From NCBI GenBank assembly GCA_002490705.1, contig DKUO01000012.1, positions 1 through 64,000 of the forward strand: DNA of 64,000 nucleotides, written 5' to 3'. This DNA is from Lachnospiraceae bacterium UBA7202 (lineage in GTDB: Bacteria; Bacillota; Clostridia; Lachnospirales; Lachnospiraceae). Below, one piece after another: positions 33,770 through 41,950 of the stretch (its first letter is position 1; each line of letters opens with the position of its first letter). The notes below the pieces were generated by a model. That model was given only the letters and a program-made list of their open reading frames with translations. It ran no database searches and had not been told where the DNA came from. The position numbers and the translations under genes are program-made.

Positions 33770-34909
33770 ATGGAAATTTATGTGGTAAAATCAGGAGATA
33801 CGGTAGACTCCATTGCCGAGAGCCATGGAGTTACGGTATCTTCTATTATTTATAACAATCAGCTTGTCGCCCCCTATCCTCTGGCGGTCGGGCAGGCGCT
33901 TCTGTTATCTTCTGGGGAGACTTCTGCGCCTTCCTATCCCGCATGGGTGAACGGCTACGCTTACCCTTTTATTCGGCGGGACGTCTTAGACGAAACGCTT
34001 CCGTTTCTGTCTTCCCTGTCCGTTTTTTCTTACGGCTTTACCACGGAGGGGGAGTTGGTTCCGCCGACGATCGACGATACTTTTATGATTGAGGCGGCGC
34101 TCATGCAGGGAGTGCGCCCGGTTCTCACCCTGACGCCGCTTGGGCCGGACGGAAACTTCAATAACTTTCTGATAACCGCTGTGGTAAATAATCAGGAGGC
34201 AAAAGACAATCTTCTCAACAATCTACTGACAACCGTGCGGGAAAAGAACTTTCAGGGAGTGGATATTGACTTTGAGTACATCCGTCCTGAGGATCGGGTT
34301 CCCTTTGCCGATTTTGTGGCGGATGTCAGAAATTTTCTTTCGCCCTACGGATATCATGTCTCAGTGGCATTGGCGCCAAAGACCTCCGATACGCAGGCGG
34401 GACTGCTCTATGAGGGGAAGGATTATGCGCTTCTGGGAGAAGCTGCCGACAGTGTTCTGCTTATGACCTATGAGTGGGGGTATACTTACGGTCCGCCCAT
34501 GGCTGTTGCTCCTGTCAATCAGGTACGGCGGGTGGTGGAATATGCTGTCACGCGCATCACACCCTCCAAAATTGATTTGGGCATTCCAAACTACGGTTAT
34601 GACTGGACGCTGCCTTTTGTGCAGGGATCTTCTCGGGCAACTACCGTCAGCAATCTTGATGCCGTGCGGATTGCCATAGAGGCCGGCGTCCCCATTCAGT
34701 TCGATGAAGTCGCCATGTCACCCTTTTTTCAATACGAAAAGGAAGGGCAGCTTCATGAGGTGTGGTTTGAGGATGTAAGAAGCTATCAGGCAAAATTTTC
34801 TCTGATACCGGAGTACGGCCTGCGCGGGATGGGGTATTGGCAGATCATGAGATTCTTCCGCCCAAACTGGCTGCTGCTTGCGGATACGTTTCAGATTCAG
34901 AAGCCTTGA
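33770..34909 (+). CDS. LysM glycoside hydrolase family 18 protein (YaaH/SleL-like)
   Basis: A 379-residue enzyme with one LysM domain (2-47) for peptidoglycan binding and a GH18 barrel (about 55-375). The catalytic D-x-D-x-E motif is in FQGVDIDFEYI, with LMTYEWGYTYGPP and LGIPNYGYDW further on. Spore enzymes of this type (SleL/YaaH) cut cortex fragments during germination. It has no signal peptide, as expected for a protein packed into the spore by the mother cell. It follows spmA, which fits a sporulation role. Confidence 0.88.
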   Translation: MEIYVVKSGDTVDSIAESHGVTVSSIIYNNQLVAPYPLAVGQALLLSSGETSAPSYPAWVNGYAYPFIRRDVLDETLPFLSSLSVFSYGFTTEGELVPPTIDDTFMIEAALMQGVRPVLTLTPLGPDGNFNNFLITAVVNNQEAKDNLLNNLLTTVREKNFQGVDIDFEYIRPEDRVPFADFVADVRNFLSPYGYHVSVALAPKTSDTQAGLLYEGKDYALLGEAADSVLLMTYEWGYTYGPPMAVAPVNQVRRVVEYAVTRITPSKIDLGIPNYGYDWTLPFVQGSSRATTVSNLDAVRIAIEAGVPIQFDEVAMSPFFQYEKEGQLHEVWFEDVRSYQAKFSLIPEYGLRGMGYWQIMRFFRPNWLLLADTFQIQKP

Positions 34910-34988
34910 CAGGAGTTAAACGCAGCGGAAAGGGTGTTGAGAGCTGTTCTCTTTTGCGGTATATTTATAAAAAGGGAGGGCACTTGAT

Positions 34989-35894
34989 ATGACAACACCG
35001 CATTGTTTTTCTTCTCTGGAAAGCGCTTTATGCGCACTTTTTGGTGAAGGGATAAAAGTCGAAACCGCCAGCCGGATATCCGGCGGCGATATCAATGAAG
35101 TGTATGGACTGACGCTTACGGACGGTAAGTGTATTTTCATGAAAGCAAATAAAAAGGAAAACGGCTCCCTTTTTACGGCGGAGGCGGCAGGGCTTGACGC
35201 CATTGCACAAACGAAAACGATTGGCACACCGCAAATTCTCGGCGTCGGAACCGATGAGGAGAGAGGGGGATTTTCCTTTTTACTGCTGGAATTTATCTCC
35301 GGCAAAAGCCGCAGCAAGAATTATTGGGAGGATTTTGCAAGACAGTTGTCCGAAATGCACCGGGCGGAGACAGCGGGATTGGTTTCGGGTGGGAAATATG
35401 GATTTCGTTGCGATAACTATATTGGCAGGCATAGTCAGGTCAATACGGGATATGAAAGCTGGACAGGCTTTTTCCGTGACTGCCGTCTGGAACCGCAGTT
35501 TCGGGATGCCGCCCGATATTTTGACAAAGAGGAGTGGAAAAGGATCACCCGATTACTTGATCGGATTGATGAGATCCTTGTAGAACCGGAATATCCGTCC
35601 TTACTGCACGGTGATTTGTGGGGAGGAAATGTGATTGTGGGAAACGACGGCGCAGCATGGCTGATTGATCCGGCGGTCTATGTGGGACATGCCGAAGCGG
35701 ACCTTGCCATGACAGAACTGTTCGGGGGATTTCCGCCGATTTTTTATGATGCTTATAAGGAGGCGGCACCTTTACAGCCGGGGTATGAACGCCGCCGGGA
35801 CGTATATAATCTTTACCACCTGTTAAACCATCTGAACCTGTTTGGGAGGATGTATCTTCCGGAAGTGAAACATACAATAAGCCGGACTCTTTAG
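34989..35894 (+). CDS. Fructosamine kinase family protein
   Basis: A 301-residue protein of the fructosamine-3-kinase/phosphotransferase family, which phosphorylates ketoamines and so begins protein deglycation. The N-terminal GGDINEVYGLTL nucleotide loop, LLLEFISG hinge, catalytic LLHGDLWGGNVIVG and metal-binding LIDPAVYVGHAEADLAM are complete. RBS AAAGGGAGG lies upstream. Its stop codon lies inside a terminator hairpin. Confidence 0.9.
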   Translation: MTTPHCFSSLESALCALFGEGIKVETASRISGGDINEVYGLTLTDGKCIFMKANKKENGSLFTAEAAGLDAIAQTKTIGTPQILGVGTDEERGGFSFLLLEFISGKSRSKNYWEDFARQLSEMHRAETAGLVSGGKYGFRCDNYIGRHSQVNTGYESWTGFFRDCRLEPQFRDAARYFDKEEWKRITRLLDRIDEILVEPEYPSLLHGDLWGGNVIVGNDGAAWLIDPAVYVGHAEADLAMTELFGGFPPIFYDAYKEAAPLQPGYERRRDVYNLYHLLNHLNLFGRMYLPEVKHTISRTL

Positions 35895-35911
35895 CGAAGC
35901 GTCCGGCTTTT
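35879..35911. terminator. Convergent intrinsic terminator
   Basis: AAGCCGGAC pairs with GTCCGGCTT around a loop containing the stop codon of the fructosamine kinase gene; TTT follows on the plus strand. It can serve both this gene and the convergent ldh gene. Confidence 0.8.
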
Positions 35912-35921
35912 AAACCTGTCT

Positions 35922-36899
35922 TTATTCGTTTTTTAAAGATTCCTGATGAATCGCCATGATTTTATCCGTGTATTCGCGAATCAGTTTCGTGGATTCTTTG
36001 AAGCGTGCCAGCTCTCCCGGCGTCATGTGAATTTCCAAAACGTCGGAGGCGCCCGTTCTGTTAAGAATGGTGGGAACGCCCGCGTAGACATTGGTTTCTC
36101 CATACTCGCCTTCCAACAAAGTGGAGACGGGAACGATGCGGTTTTCATCGTCCAGAATCGCCTTGATGATACCTGCGCAGGCCGTGGCTATGCCATAGTA
36201 AGTAGTGCCCTTCCGGTTGAGAATTTCCCAGCCTTCCTGCGTTGTTTTGTAGCGCAGGTCTTCTAAATCGACGTCGCCGACCAGCTCTTTATTATCAGCA
36301 ATCACGTCATAAAAAGGCTTGCCGGCCACCGTTACCGTGGACCAGGGAACCATCTGAGAATCTCCGTGTTCTCCCATGGAATAGGCGTGGACGCTCCGCG
36401 GGTCTACTTTGGTGAGTTGTGCGATCATATTTTGCAGTCTGGCGGAATCAATCGCCGTGCCTGTGCCGATGACCTGATTTTTTGGAAGACCGGACAGGAA
36501 ATGAACGTAGTGTGTTATGATATCTACCGGATTGGAGATCACAAGAAAGATGCCGTCAAAACCGCTCTGCATTATGGGATCCACAATGGACTTACAGATT
36601 TTGGCGCTGAGTTCCAGCGTATCCAGACGGGTCTGTCCCTGTTTGGGCGGTGCGCCTGCCGTAATGACTATGATATCTACGTCGCCGCAGTCGCTGTAAT
36701 CTCCTGTGTATACTTTTACATTTTTATTCAAATATTCTATACAGTCTTGCAAATCGAGCATTTCCCCGTAAGCCCGTTCCTTGTTGATGTCTATCATCAT
36801 GACCTCATCACAGATGCCCTGTGTGATCAGACTGAATGCTGTGGTGGAGCCCACCAGGCCGCAGCCGACGATAGCAACTTTTCTCTTTACAATTTTCAT
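35922..36899 (-). CDS. ldh: L-lactate dehydrogenase
   Basis: A 325-residue NAD-dependent enzyme that converts pyruvate to lactate at the end of fermentation. The Rossmann motif GCGLVGSTTAF, the NAD-specific Asp in MMIDINKERA, VISNPVDIIT and the catalytic His in MGEHGDSQM are visible. The substrate-loop sequence APPKQGQTRLDTLEL carries Gln and Arg, which favours lactate over malate dehydrogenase. The start at 36899 has AAAGGAGG 7 bases upstream. It has its own promoter and a leader of about 85 bases. Confidence 0.92.
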   Translation of the reverse strand: MKIVKRKVAIVGCGLVGSTTAFSLITQGICDEVMMIDINKERAYGEMLDLQDCIEYLNKNVKVYTGDYSDCGDVDIIVITAGAPPKQGQTRLDTLELSAKICKSIVDPIMQSGFDGIFLVISNPVDIITHYVHFLSGLPKNQVIGTGTAIDSARLQNMIAQLTKVDPRSVHAYSMGEHGDSQMVPWSTVTVAGKPFYDVIADNKELVGDVDLEDLRYKTTQEGWEILNRKGTTYYGIATACAGIIKAILDDENRIVPVSTLLEGEYGETNVYAGVPTILNRTGASDVLEIHMTPGELARFKESTKLIREYTDKIMAIHQESLKNE

Positions 36900-36922
36900 A
36901 AAAATTCCTCCTTTTCCGGGTT

Positions 36923-36958
36923 TCAATCTGTTGAAAAAATAAAAAGGCCGTGACCCAT
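36923..36958 (-). CDS. Possible 11-residue leader peptide of ldh
   Basis: In the ldh leader, ATG at 36958 is preceded by GAGGAGG and encodes an 11-residue peptide ending at TGA (36923). A short GGCC/GGCC stem and a T-rich run overlap it, which could make a weak attenuator. No codon bias points to a specific effector. This is a tentative call. Confidence 0.3.
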   Translation of the reverse strand: MGHGLFIFSTD

Positions 36959-36988
36959 CTGGCCGCAACCTCCTCGTTGTTCTTTTCT

Positions 36989-37017
36989 ATGATATACGGA
37001 AAAAACGGGTTTGTCAA
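36989..37017 (-). promoter_or_regulatory. Promoter of ldh
   Basis: On the minus strand TTGACA (37017 to 37012) is separated by 17 bases from TATCAT (36994 to 36989). This is a strong sigma-A promoter about 95 bases upstream of the ldh start. Confidence 0.8.
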
Positions 37018-37122
37018 ATTTTACCTGAGGATGAAGAGAGTTAACACATTTTTGACGGTTTTATGGTAAAATAGGATTATCCGGAAACTGGAAGGATGAA
37101 AAATCGGAATCGGAGAAAGAGG

Positions 37123-37761
37123 ATGAAAAACGGAATTTGCTATGTGGTTGGCGCGGGCATCAATTATGGCCTCGATTTTTGCCCGGAAGCAGAGGATCTG
37201 GTGATCGCGGCAGACGCAGGGCTGTGTCACCTGGAAAAACAAGGCATTTTGGCGGATCTTGCCATCGGGGACTTTGATTCTCTCAAAAGCGTGCCAAAAC
37301 ATTTGCATACAATTATATTAAATCCGGAGAAAGACGATACGGACATGCTGGCGGCGCTTCGCGAGGGCATAAAGGCAGGCTATGAAAACTTTCACATTTA
37401 TTGCGGGACGGGCGGGCGGATCGACCATACGCTTGCCAATATACAGACGCTTGCCTGGCTGTCCGAAAACGGGATGCGGGGGCTTTTGTTTGACCAGGAC
37501 AATATCATAACGGCAATTACGGATGGGACGCTGTGTTTTGAGAAAGTTTCGGATGGTTACTTGTCGGTGTTTTCTCACACAACAAAGGCCGTTGGAGTAT
37601 ACCTGAGAGGATTAAAGTATGAGCTGAATGACGCGGTATTGACAAATACCTTTCCCCTCGGAACAAGCAATGAGTTTATTGGCAAGGAGAGTAGTATTTC
37701 CGTCCGGGAAGGGACTTTGGTTGTTGTTTTCCCCAGAGGAGTCCGGGAGAAAATGATTTAA
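37123..37761 (+). CDS. thiN: Thiamine pyrophosphokinase
   Basis: A 212-residue enzyme that makes thiamine diphosphate from thiamine and ATP. The motifs IAADAGLCHLEK, IGDFDSLKSVP, PEKDDTDMLAALREG and GTGGRIDHTLANIQTL match the family, including its Asp pairs for magnesium. I prefer the ATG at 37123 (GGAG 7 bases upstream) over that at 37096, whose ribosome site is too close. An extended -10 (TGGTAAAAT, ending 37072) lies upstream. No TPP riboswitch was seen. Confidence 0.92.
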   Translation: MKNGICYVVGAGINYGLDFCPEAEDLVIAADAGLCHLEKQGILADLAIGDFDSLKSVPKHLHTIILNPEKDDTDMLAALREGIKAGYENFHIYCGTGGRIDHTLANIQTLAWLSENGMRGLLFDQDNIITAITDGTLCFEKVSDGYLSVFSHTTKAVGVYLRGLKYELNDAVLTNTFPLGTSNEFIGKESSISVREGTLVVVFPRGVREKMI

Positions 37762-37810
37762 AAAAACAGACATTAGCTATTGTATTCTTTGCAAGAGAAC
37801 AATAAATAGA

Positions 37811-37843
37811 AAGCGGAGAGACTTTAATCTCTCCGCTTATTTT
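37811..37843 (+). terminator. Intrinsic terminator after thiN
   Basis: AGCGGAGAGA pairs with TCTCTCCGCT around a 6-base loop, followed by TATTTT. The recombinase region begins just after it. Confidence 0.88.
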
Positions 37844-37856
37844 ACATGCTCATTTC

Positions 37857-37885
37857 TTTTCGCAAAACAGCCTATTTTGCGAAAA
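37857..37885 (+). repeat. Left recombinase core-like site
   Basis: TTTTCGCAAAA, then spacer CAGCCTA, then TTTTGCGAAAA: 11-bp inverted arms around a 7-bp asymmetric spacer, the geometry of tyrosine-recombinase crossover sites. The same spacer occurs inverted at 39289-39295. Confidence 0.65.
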
Positions 37886-37924
37886 AATACAAATATAGAA
37901 AAAGAAATATGTACTGTAAACACT

Positions 37925-37952
37925 TTGATATATTACTCTTTTTTTATATAAA
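37925..37952 (+). promoter_or_regulatory. Probable promoter of the recombinase gene
   Basis: TTGATA (37925-37930), 16 bases, TATAAA (37947-37952). It lies between the two inverted sites, so it would be inverted together with the gene. Confidence 0.5.
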
Positions 37953-38084
37953 AATCAATAGTTTTGGCTAAAAAATGTGTTCAAGGAGGATTTTACAGGT
38001 AGCAGCGGCTCTTGTTTTGTGCTCCTGAGATTAAAATTTATGTTTTTAGCCGTCAAAAAAAACGTCAAAAGAAAGGAGTTTGTT

Positions 38085-39239
38085 ATGCCAAAAAAAGGAG
38101 AAAACATTTATAAGAGAAAAGATGGGAGATGGGAAGGGAGAATTCAGAGAAAAGATATATTGACCGGAAAAAGCAAATATCAATCCATATATGGGAAAAC
38201 ATATAAAGAGGTCAAGGAGAAAATAATTCTTGCGCGGCAGATACAGAATATATCTTTTTGCCGTATGCCGTTTGGAAATGCGGCACAACTGTGGTTACAG
38301 TCAAAGAAAAAGGAGTGGAAACCCGGAACATATGCTTTTTATTATCAAGTGATAATGAAATACATTATTCCCTGCTTGCAGAATGTTTCGATTGATAAAA
38401 TGAATAACCAGATCATGGAGGAATTTGTTATGCGCGTTAGAGAACAAAAAATTGATAAGCCGTTATCCAACAATTATTTGTTCCAAATTTGTGCCACTGT
38501 CTGTAGAATTATGGCATATGTAAATAAAAAATATGAAACAAATCTTTCTATTCCGGAAAATCCTGTTACCAGAAAGAGAAATACAAGACAAATGGTTTTT
38601 CCTGATGAGAATTCTTTGATTTTGCTGGAGCAGTATTTGATCAGCCATTGTCAGGACAATACCTGTCTTGGAATTTTGATAGCGTTTCATACAGGCATAC
38701 GTATCGGAGAGCTGAGTGCGCTTATGTGGAAGGATATTAATGTAGAAGAGGGCATCATTTATATCAGGAGAAATCTTATCAGAGTAAAAAAGGATAAAAA
38801 TGATTTAGCCGATGAGAAAAGCGCGACACAGATTATGGTACAGCCACCAAAGACATTCGATTCTGTCAGGGCAATTCCTTTGCCGCCGAGAATGGTTCCA
38901 ATTTTGCAAATCTATAAAAAGGAAGATACAGAATATGTCATTAGCGGGGTAAAAAAATCATGGGCAGAACCGCGGACGATACAGTATCGATTTAAAAGTA
39001 TTCTTACTAAATGTCATTTGCCATATTTTAATTTTCATATGCTGCGGCATTCTTTTGCAACCAGATGCGTCAGTATGGGACTGGATATCAAAAGCCTGAG
39101 TGAATTGTTAGGGCACAGTGATATTAAAGTGACGTTGGATCTTTATGTGCATTCCACGATACAGCAGAAAAGAAAAATGATGGAACAATATAATTTCCTA
39201 TTTTATAAAACGTCAAATCTGCCGTCAATCAGACAATAA
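38085..39239 (+). CDS. Tyrosine recombinase/integrase
   Basis: A 384-residue site-specific recombinase. The N-terminal AP2-like arm-binding segment (about 1-50, with KDGRWEGRIQRKD), the SAM-like core-binding domain (about 60-165) and the catalytic domain are complete. The catalytic residues are visible: Arg in TGIRIGELSALMW, His and Arg in HMLRHSFATR, His in LLGHSDIKVT and the nucleophilic Tyr in LDLYVHST. The start has AAAGGAG 8 bases upstream. No excisionase, phage or conjugation gene accompanies it; instead two inverted core-like sites flank it. Base composition is clearly more AT-rich than its neighbours, suggesting transfer. Confidence 0.93.
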   Translation: MPKKGENIYKRKDGRWEGRIQRKDILTGKSKYQSIYGKTYKEVKEKIILARQIQNISFCRMPFGNAAQLWLQSKKKEWKPGTYAFYYQVIMKYIIPCLQNVSIDKMNNQIMEEFVMRVREQKIDKPLSNNYLFQICATVCRIMAYVNKKYETNLSIPENPVTRKRNTRQMVFPDENSLILLEQYLISHCQDNTCLGILIAFHTGIRIGELSALMWKDINVEEGIIYIRRNLIRVKKDKNDLADEKSATQIMVQPPKTFDSVRAIPLPPRMVPILQIYKKEDTEYVISGVKKSWAEPRTIQYRFKSILTKCHLPYFNFHMLRHSFATRCVSMGLDIKSLSELLGHSDIKVTLDLYVHSTIQQKRKMMEQYNFLFYKTSNLPSIRQ

Positions 39240-39278
39240 ATGATTCCAAAAACGAGATTTCGGTGAAAATTCCTCTTT

Positions 39279-39305
39279 TTTCATAAAATAGGCTGTTTTA
39301 TGAAA
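39279..39305 (-). repeat. Right recombinase core-like site (inverted)
   Basis: TTTCATAAAA, spacer TAGGCTG, TTTTATGAAA: 10-bp inverted arms around the exact reverse complement of the left site's spacer. The arms differ from the left site by GC to AT at two positions, symmetrically in both arms. A half-site (CTTTTTCATAAAAC) follows at 39316-39329. Confidence 0.65.
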
Positions 39306-39354
39306 GAAATTTAATCTTTTTCATAAAACCTTGCATGTTGAATTCGGCGGATAC

Positions 39355-39376
39355 GCAGTAGCTTGCGATACTGCGA
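39355..39376 (+). promoter_or_regulatory. Hairpin upstream of the secreted-protein gene
   Basis: CGCAGTA pairs with TACTGCG around an 8-base loop, 35 bp before the start codon at 39411. There is no T-run. No convincing promoter is seen between the right recombinase site and this gene. Confidence 0.4.
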
Positions 39377-39410
39377 CGCAAATAAACTATTTTAAAAGGA
39401 GGAGAGAGGA

Positions 39411-40145
39411 ATGAAATTAAGATTCATTCAAAAAATGGTGGCAGGCGCTCTGACGGTGGCTCTTGTGGCAGCGCCTTCCATGAGTGCATTGGCAAGCTCG
39501 GACTATGGCAATGACTATGGCAACAGCGTATCAGGTAATTCCAGTAGCAGTTCTGGCAGCAGCTCCAGCAGCAACAGGACAGCGAAGGACGAGGTTCTGA
39601 ATGCGGTCAACGCGGCAATCGCAGCAGACGGCAACGGGTCTGCCGTAAGCAGTATTGCGGATATTCCGACCACAAGCTCTGTAGCAGGCGTTACAACCAC
39701 TGTGCAGGGTGTGTATCTTGCAACCTGTGTGAGCGGAACGGCGATCACTACCAGTATTGCAGACATTTCCGGAAGCTACGGATTGACAGCGGGAGAAGTT
39801 CCTTATGCAAGATTTTACAACATGGACGCAAAAAAAAGCTATCTTGCGAAGGCCGTGATTGACAATGCCGCTGCGGCTGTCGGTGGGACGGTTGGCCCCT
39901 GCTTTAATATTGAGATTGGTAAGAAAGCGAATGGGCGGTTCAGTCTGCTGTCTCAGGAGGGTGGAAAGATTGCCGTTAAAGTCGGCATTCCGAAGTCCTT
40001 TGTACAGGATGGAAAGACGTTCGCGGTAGTTTGTGTACGTCCCGGCGGGACAGTATCCATTTTGCAGGATACAGATACCAACCCCGATACGGTTACCTTT
40101 GAGACAACGGGCGGCCAGGGCGCTTATGCAATCATTAAATACTAA
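39411..40145 (+). CDS. Secreted Ser-rich protein
   Basis: A 244-residue exported protein with a clear signal peptide (cleavage near ALASSD, about residue 29), then a Ser/Gly/Asn-rich linker (30-60), then a compact domain. The C-terminus (DTNPDTVTFETTGGQGAYAI) resembles the end of the large surface protein at 57448, a module common in Lachnospiraceae surface proteins. It has no anchor. It starts with RBS AAAGGAGGAGAG. The function is not recognised; it is the first gene after the recombinase and before the glycan genes. Confidence 0.8.
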   Translation: MKLRFIQKMVAGALTVALVAAPSMSALASSDYGNDYGNSVSGNSSSSSGSSSSSNRTAKDEVLNAVNAAIAADGNGSAVSSIADIPTTSSVAGVTTTVQGVYLATCVSGTAITTSIADISGSYGLTAGEVPYARFYNMDAKKSYLAKAVIDNAAAAVGGTVGPCFNIEIGKKANGRFSLLSQEGGKIAVKVGIPKSFVQDGKTFAVVCVRPGGTVSILQDTDTNPDTVTFETTGGQGAYAIIKY

Positions 40146-41934
40146 TGAGTTGTATGCAGAGGCTGGAAGAAGGGATCGTTTCTTCTTCCGGCACTTTCTG
40201 CTTTTTGTGGCGCTGCTTTTCTGCCTCTTTCAATTCTATATCTGCAAAATATATGGATTTATTATTTATCCGGATGAATTCGGTTACTGGGCGTGTGCCG
40301 GCAGACTACTTGGCTATGACTGGTCGGAGGCGGTTTCTCTCGGATATTATTATTCGTTTGGCTACAGTCTGGTATTGGCTCCTGTTCTGCGGATTTTTCG
40401 GGACAGCATCACAGCATATCGGGCGGCAATAGCGGTTAATGGGTTAATGCAGTGTGCCGCTGTCCCGCTATTGTGGAGCATTTACAAGAGATTATATGTC
40501 CCCGGATATTCGCATTATGAGCCGGAGGTGAACGGCAAAAAAAAGCAGATCATAGTGGCTACAGGTATAGCAGTGTTTTATCCGGCATGGTCATTTTACG
40601 CGCAGACAACCATGGCGGAAGCGCTTATGACATTTATGTTTGCAGTTGTATGCCATGCGCTGCTCGCGGTAATGGAAAAACCGAATATAACGAGAACGAT
40701 ATTGCTTATATTGTCACTGCTCTATCTGTATTTCATTCATATGCGGACAATCGGTGTTTTGGCAGCGGCAATATTGGCGCTTATATGTTTTGCATGGCGG
40801 ATGCCATCCTATCGCAAGATATTGCTGGCGGGTGTGGTAGTGCTTGCGGCCGGGCTTCTGGGAGGTATGTGGATCGAAGGAGTGGTCAAGGATACGGTGT
40901 ATGCAGCGACAGATGCTTCAAAACTCGCATTGAGTGATTATGACGGTCAACTGGGAAAACTCAGGGAGATATTGACCTTAAAGGGAATGAAACAGTTGGC
41001 TGTCAGTGCGGCAGGAAAGTTATATTATCTCGGACTGGCATCCTTTGGATTATTCTATCCGGCAGTATATGCGGCTGCCAAAGAGAGCAGAAAACTGATC
41101 GGTAGTTTTAAAAACAATACGCAGGAGGCTTATCAAAATAGGAACGGGTATTTTTACTTTTTCTTAATGCTTTCCCTGGTGGGACAATTTATGATCTCTG
41201 CGGTGTTCATGATGAATCCGGACAGATTGGATCATATTGTATACGGCAGATATAACGAATATCTGCTTCCACTTTTTATGGGAACAGGCGCTTTTGTACT
41301 CATGGAAACTGGATCTTCCGTGAGAATACTTTTGGGCAGTATTGGAATCTCTGCGCTCCTGTTTGCGGTGACTCTTTATGCGGCGCTGCACAGTGGGTTG
41401 AAATTTATGAAAGGGTTTATGGCGCCGGGAATCAGCTATCTTTCATATGACTGGGATTATAATATCGGCCCGGAGCTTGCGAAAGCGTTTCTTTTCGGAA
41501 TCATGCTTATGTGCATTCTGGCAGGGTGCATCTGTATCGGGAAGCGGTTTGGGAAATACAGCTTTGTGCTGGGCACGGTTCTGATGATGGAGATTATGCT
41601 TACGTTCTGTCTTGGCAGGAAGTATACGCAGCTTTTTAATAATGTGAACGAATATGATTTGCAGGTCTGTGAATATATCGCGGACAGCAGTCTGCCGGTC
41701 ATCTATCTGTATGACGATGATATCCCGTATATTGATCTGTTGCAGTTTGCCATGCGGGACAGGAAGATAGAGGTCATAACGCCGGAGGAGACGGAAGAAA
41801 CGGCCATGGAGGAGTTCCTGCCGGAGGGTGGATACATCATAGCAGCTCCCGGATGCGGGTGCGTTGAAGAGATAGCGGAGAGATACAGGAAATGCTTTGC
41901 GTGTAAAGATTTCATCCTGTTTCGGGCGGAGTGA
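40126..41934 (+). CDS. GT-C-type membrane glycosyltransferase-like protein
   Basis: A polytopic protein of about 602 residues with 11-13 hydrophobic helices. An acidic motif in the first extracytoplasmic loop (IIYPDEFGYWACAGRL) resembles the catalytic Asp/Glu of GT-C enzymes such as ArnT/PMT, which use polyprenyl-phosphate sugars. The C-terminal 100 residues form a soluble domain. The ATG at 40126 lies inside the secreted-protein gene (AGGG 6 bases upstream), so the genes are probably coupled. The GT2 gene downstream, a possible maker of polyprenyl-phosphate sugar, supports the assignment. Confidence 0.68.
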   Translation: MQSLNTNELYAEAGRRDRFFFRHFLLFVALLFCLFQFYICKIYGFIIYPDEFGYWACAGRLLGYDWSEAVSLGYYYSFGYSLVLAPVLRIFRDSITAYRAAIAVNGLMQCAAVPLLWSIYKRLYVPGYSHYEPEVNGKKKQIIVATGIAVFYPAWSFYAQTTMAEALMTFMFAVVCHALLAVMEKPNITRTILLILSLLYLYFIHMRTIGVLAAAILALICFAWRMPSYRKILLAGVVVLAAGLLGGMWIEGVVKDTVYAATDASKLALSDYDGQLGKLREILTLKGMKQLAVSAAGKLYYLGLASFGLFYPAVYAAAKESRKLIGSFKNNTQEAYQNRNGYFYFFLMLSLVGQFMISAVFMMNPDRLDHIVYGRYNEYLLPLFMGTGAFVLMETGSSVRILLGSIGISALLFAVTLYAALHSGLKFMKGFMAPGISYLSYDWDYNIGPELAKAFLFGIMLMCILAGCICIGKRFGKYSFVLGTVLMMEIMLTFCLGRKYTQLFNNVNEYDLQVCEYIADSSLPVIYLYDDDIPYIDLLQFAMRDRKIEVITPEETEETAMEEFLPEGGYIIAAPGCGCVEEIAERYRKCFACKDFILFRAE

Positions 41935-41950
41935 GAAAGAGGTGCATGGA

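Larger units (their letters stand above)
37844..38084 (+). other. AT-rich leader region of the recombinase gene
   Basis: No gene is supported here. The stretch holds the left recombination-like site (37857-37885), a promoter (37925-37952) and an inverted repeat GGCTAAAAA (37966-37974) with TTTTTAGCC (38045-38053). A segment with an unused AAGGAGG lies between its arms and can pair with a downstream CTCCT. This fold could control recombinase expression. Confidence 0.45.

Noticed and set aside
37062..37122. TPP riboswitch before thiN
   Set aside because: The space upstream is too short and none of the conserved TPP-aptamer sequence is present.
37844..39410. Prophage or integrative element carrying the integrase
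   Set aside because: No excisionase, replication, structural or mobilisation genes and no direct-repeat attachment pair; the flanking sites are inverted, not direct.
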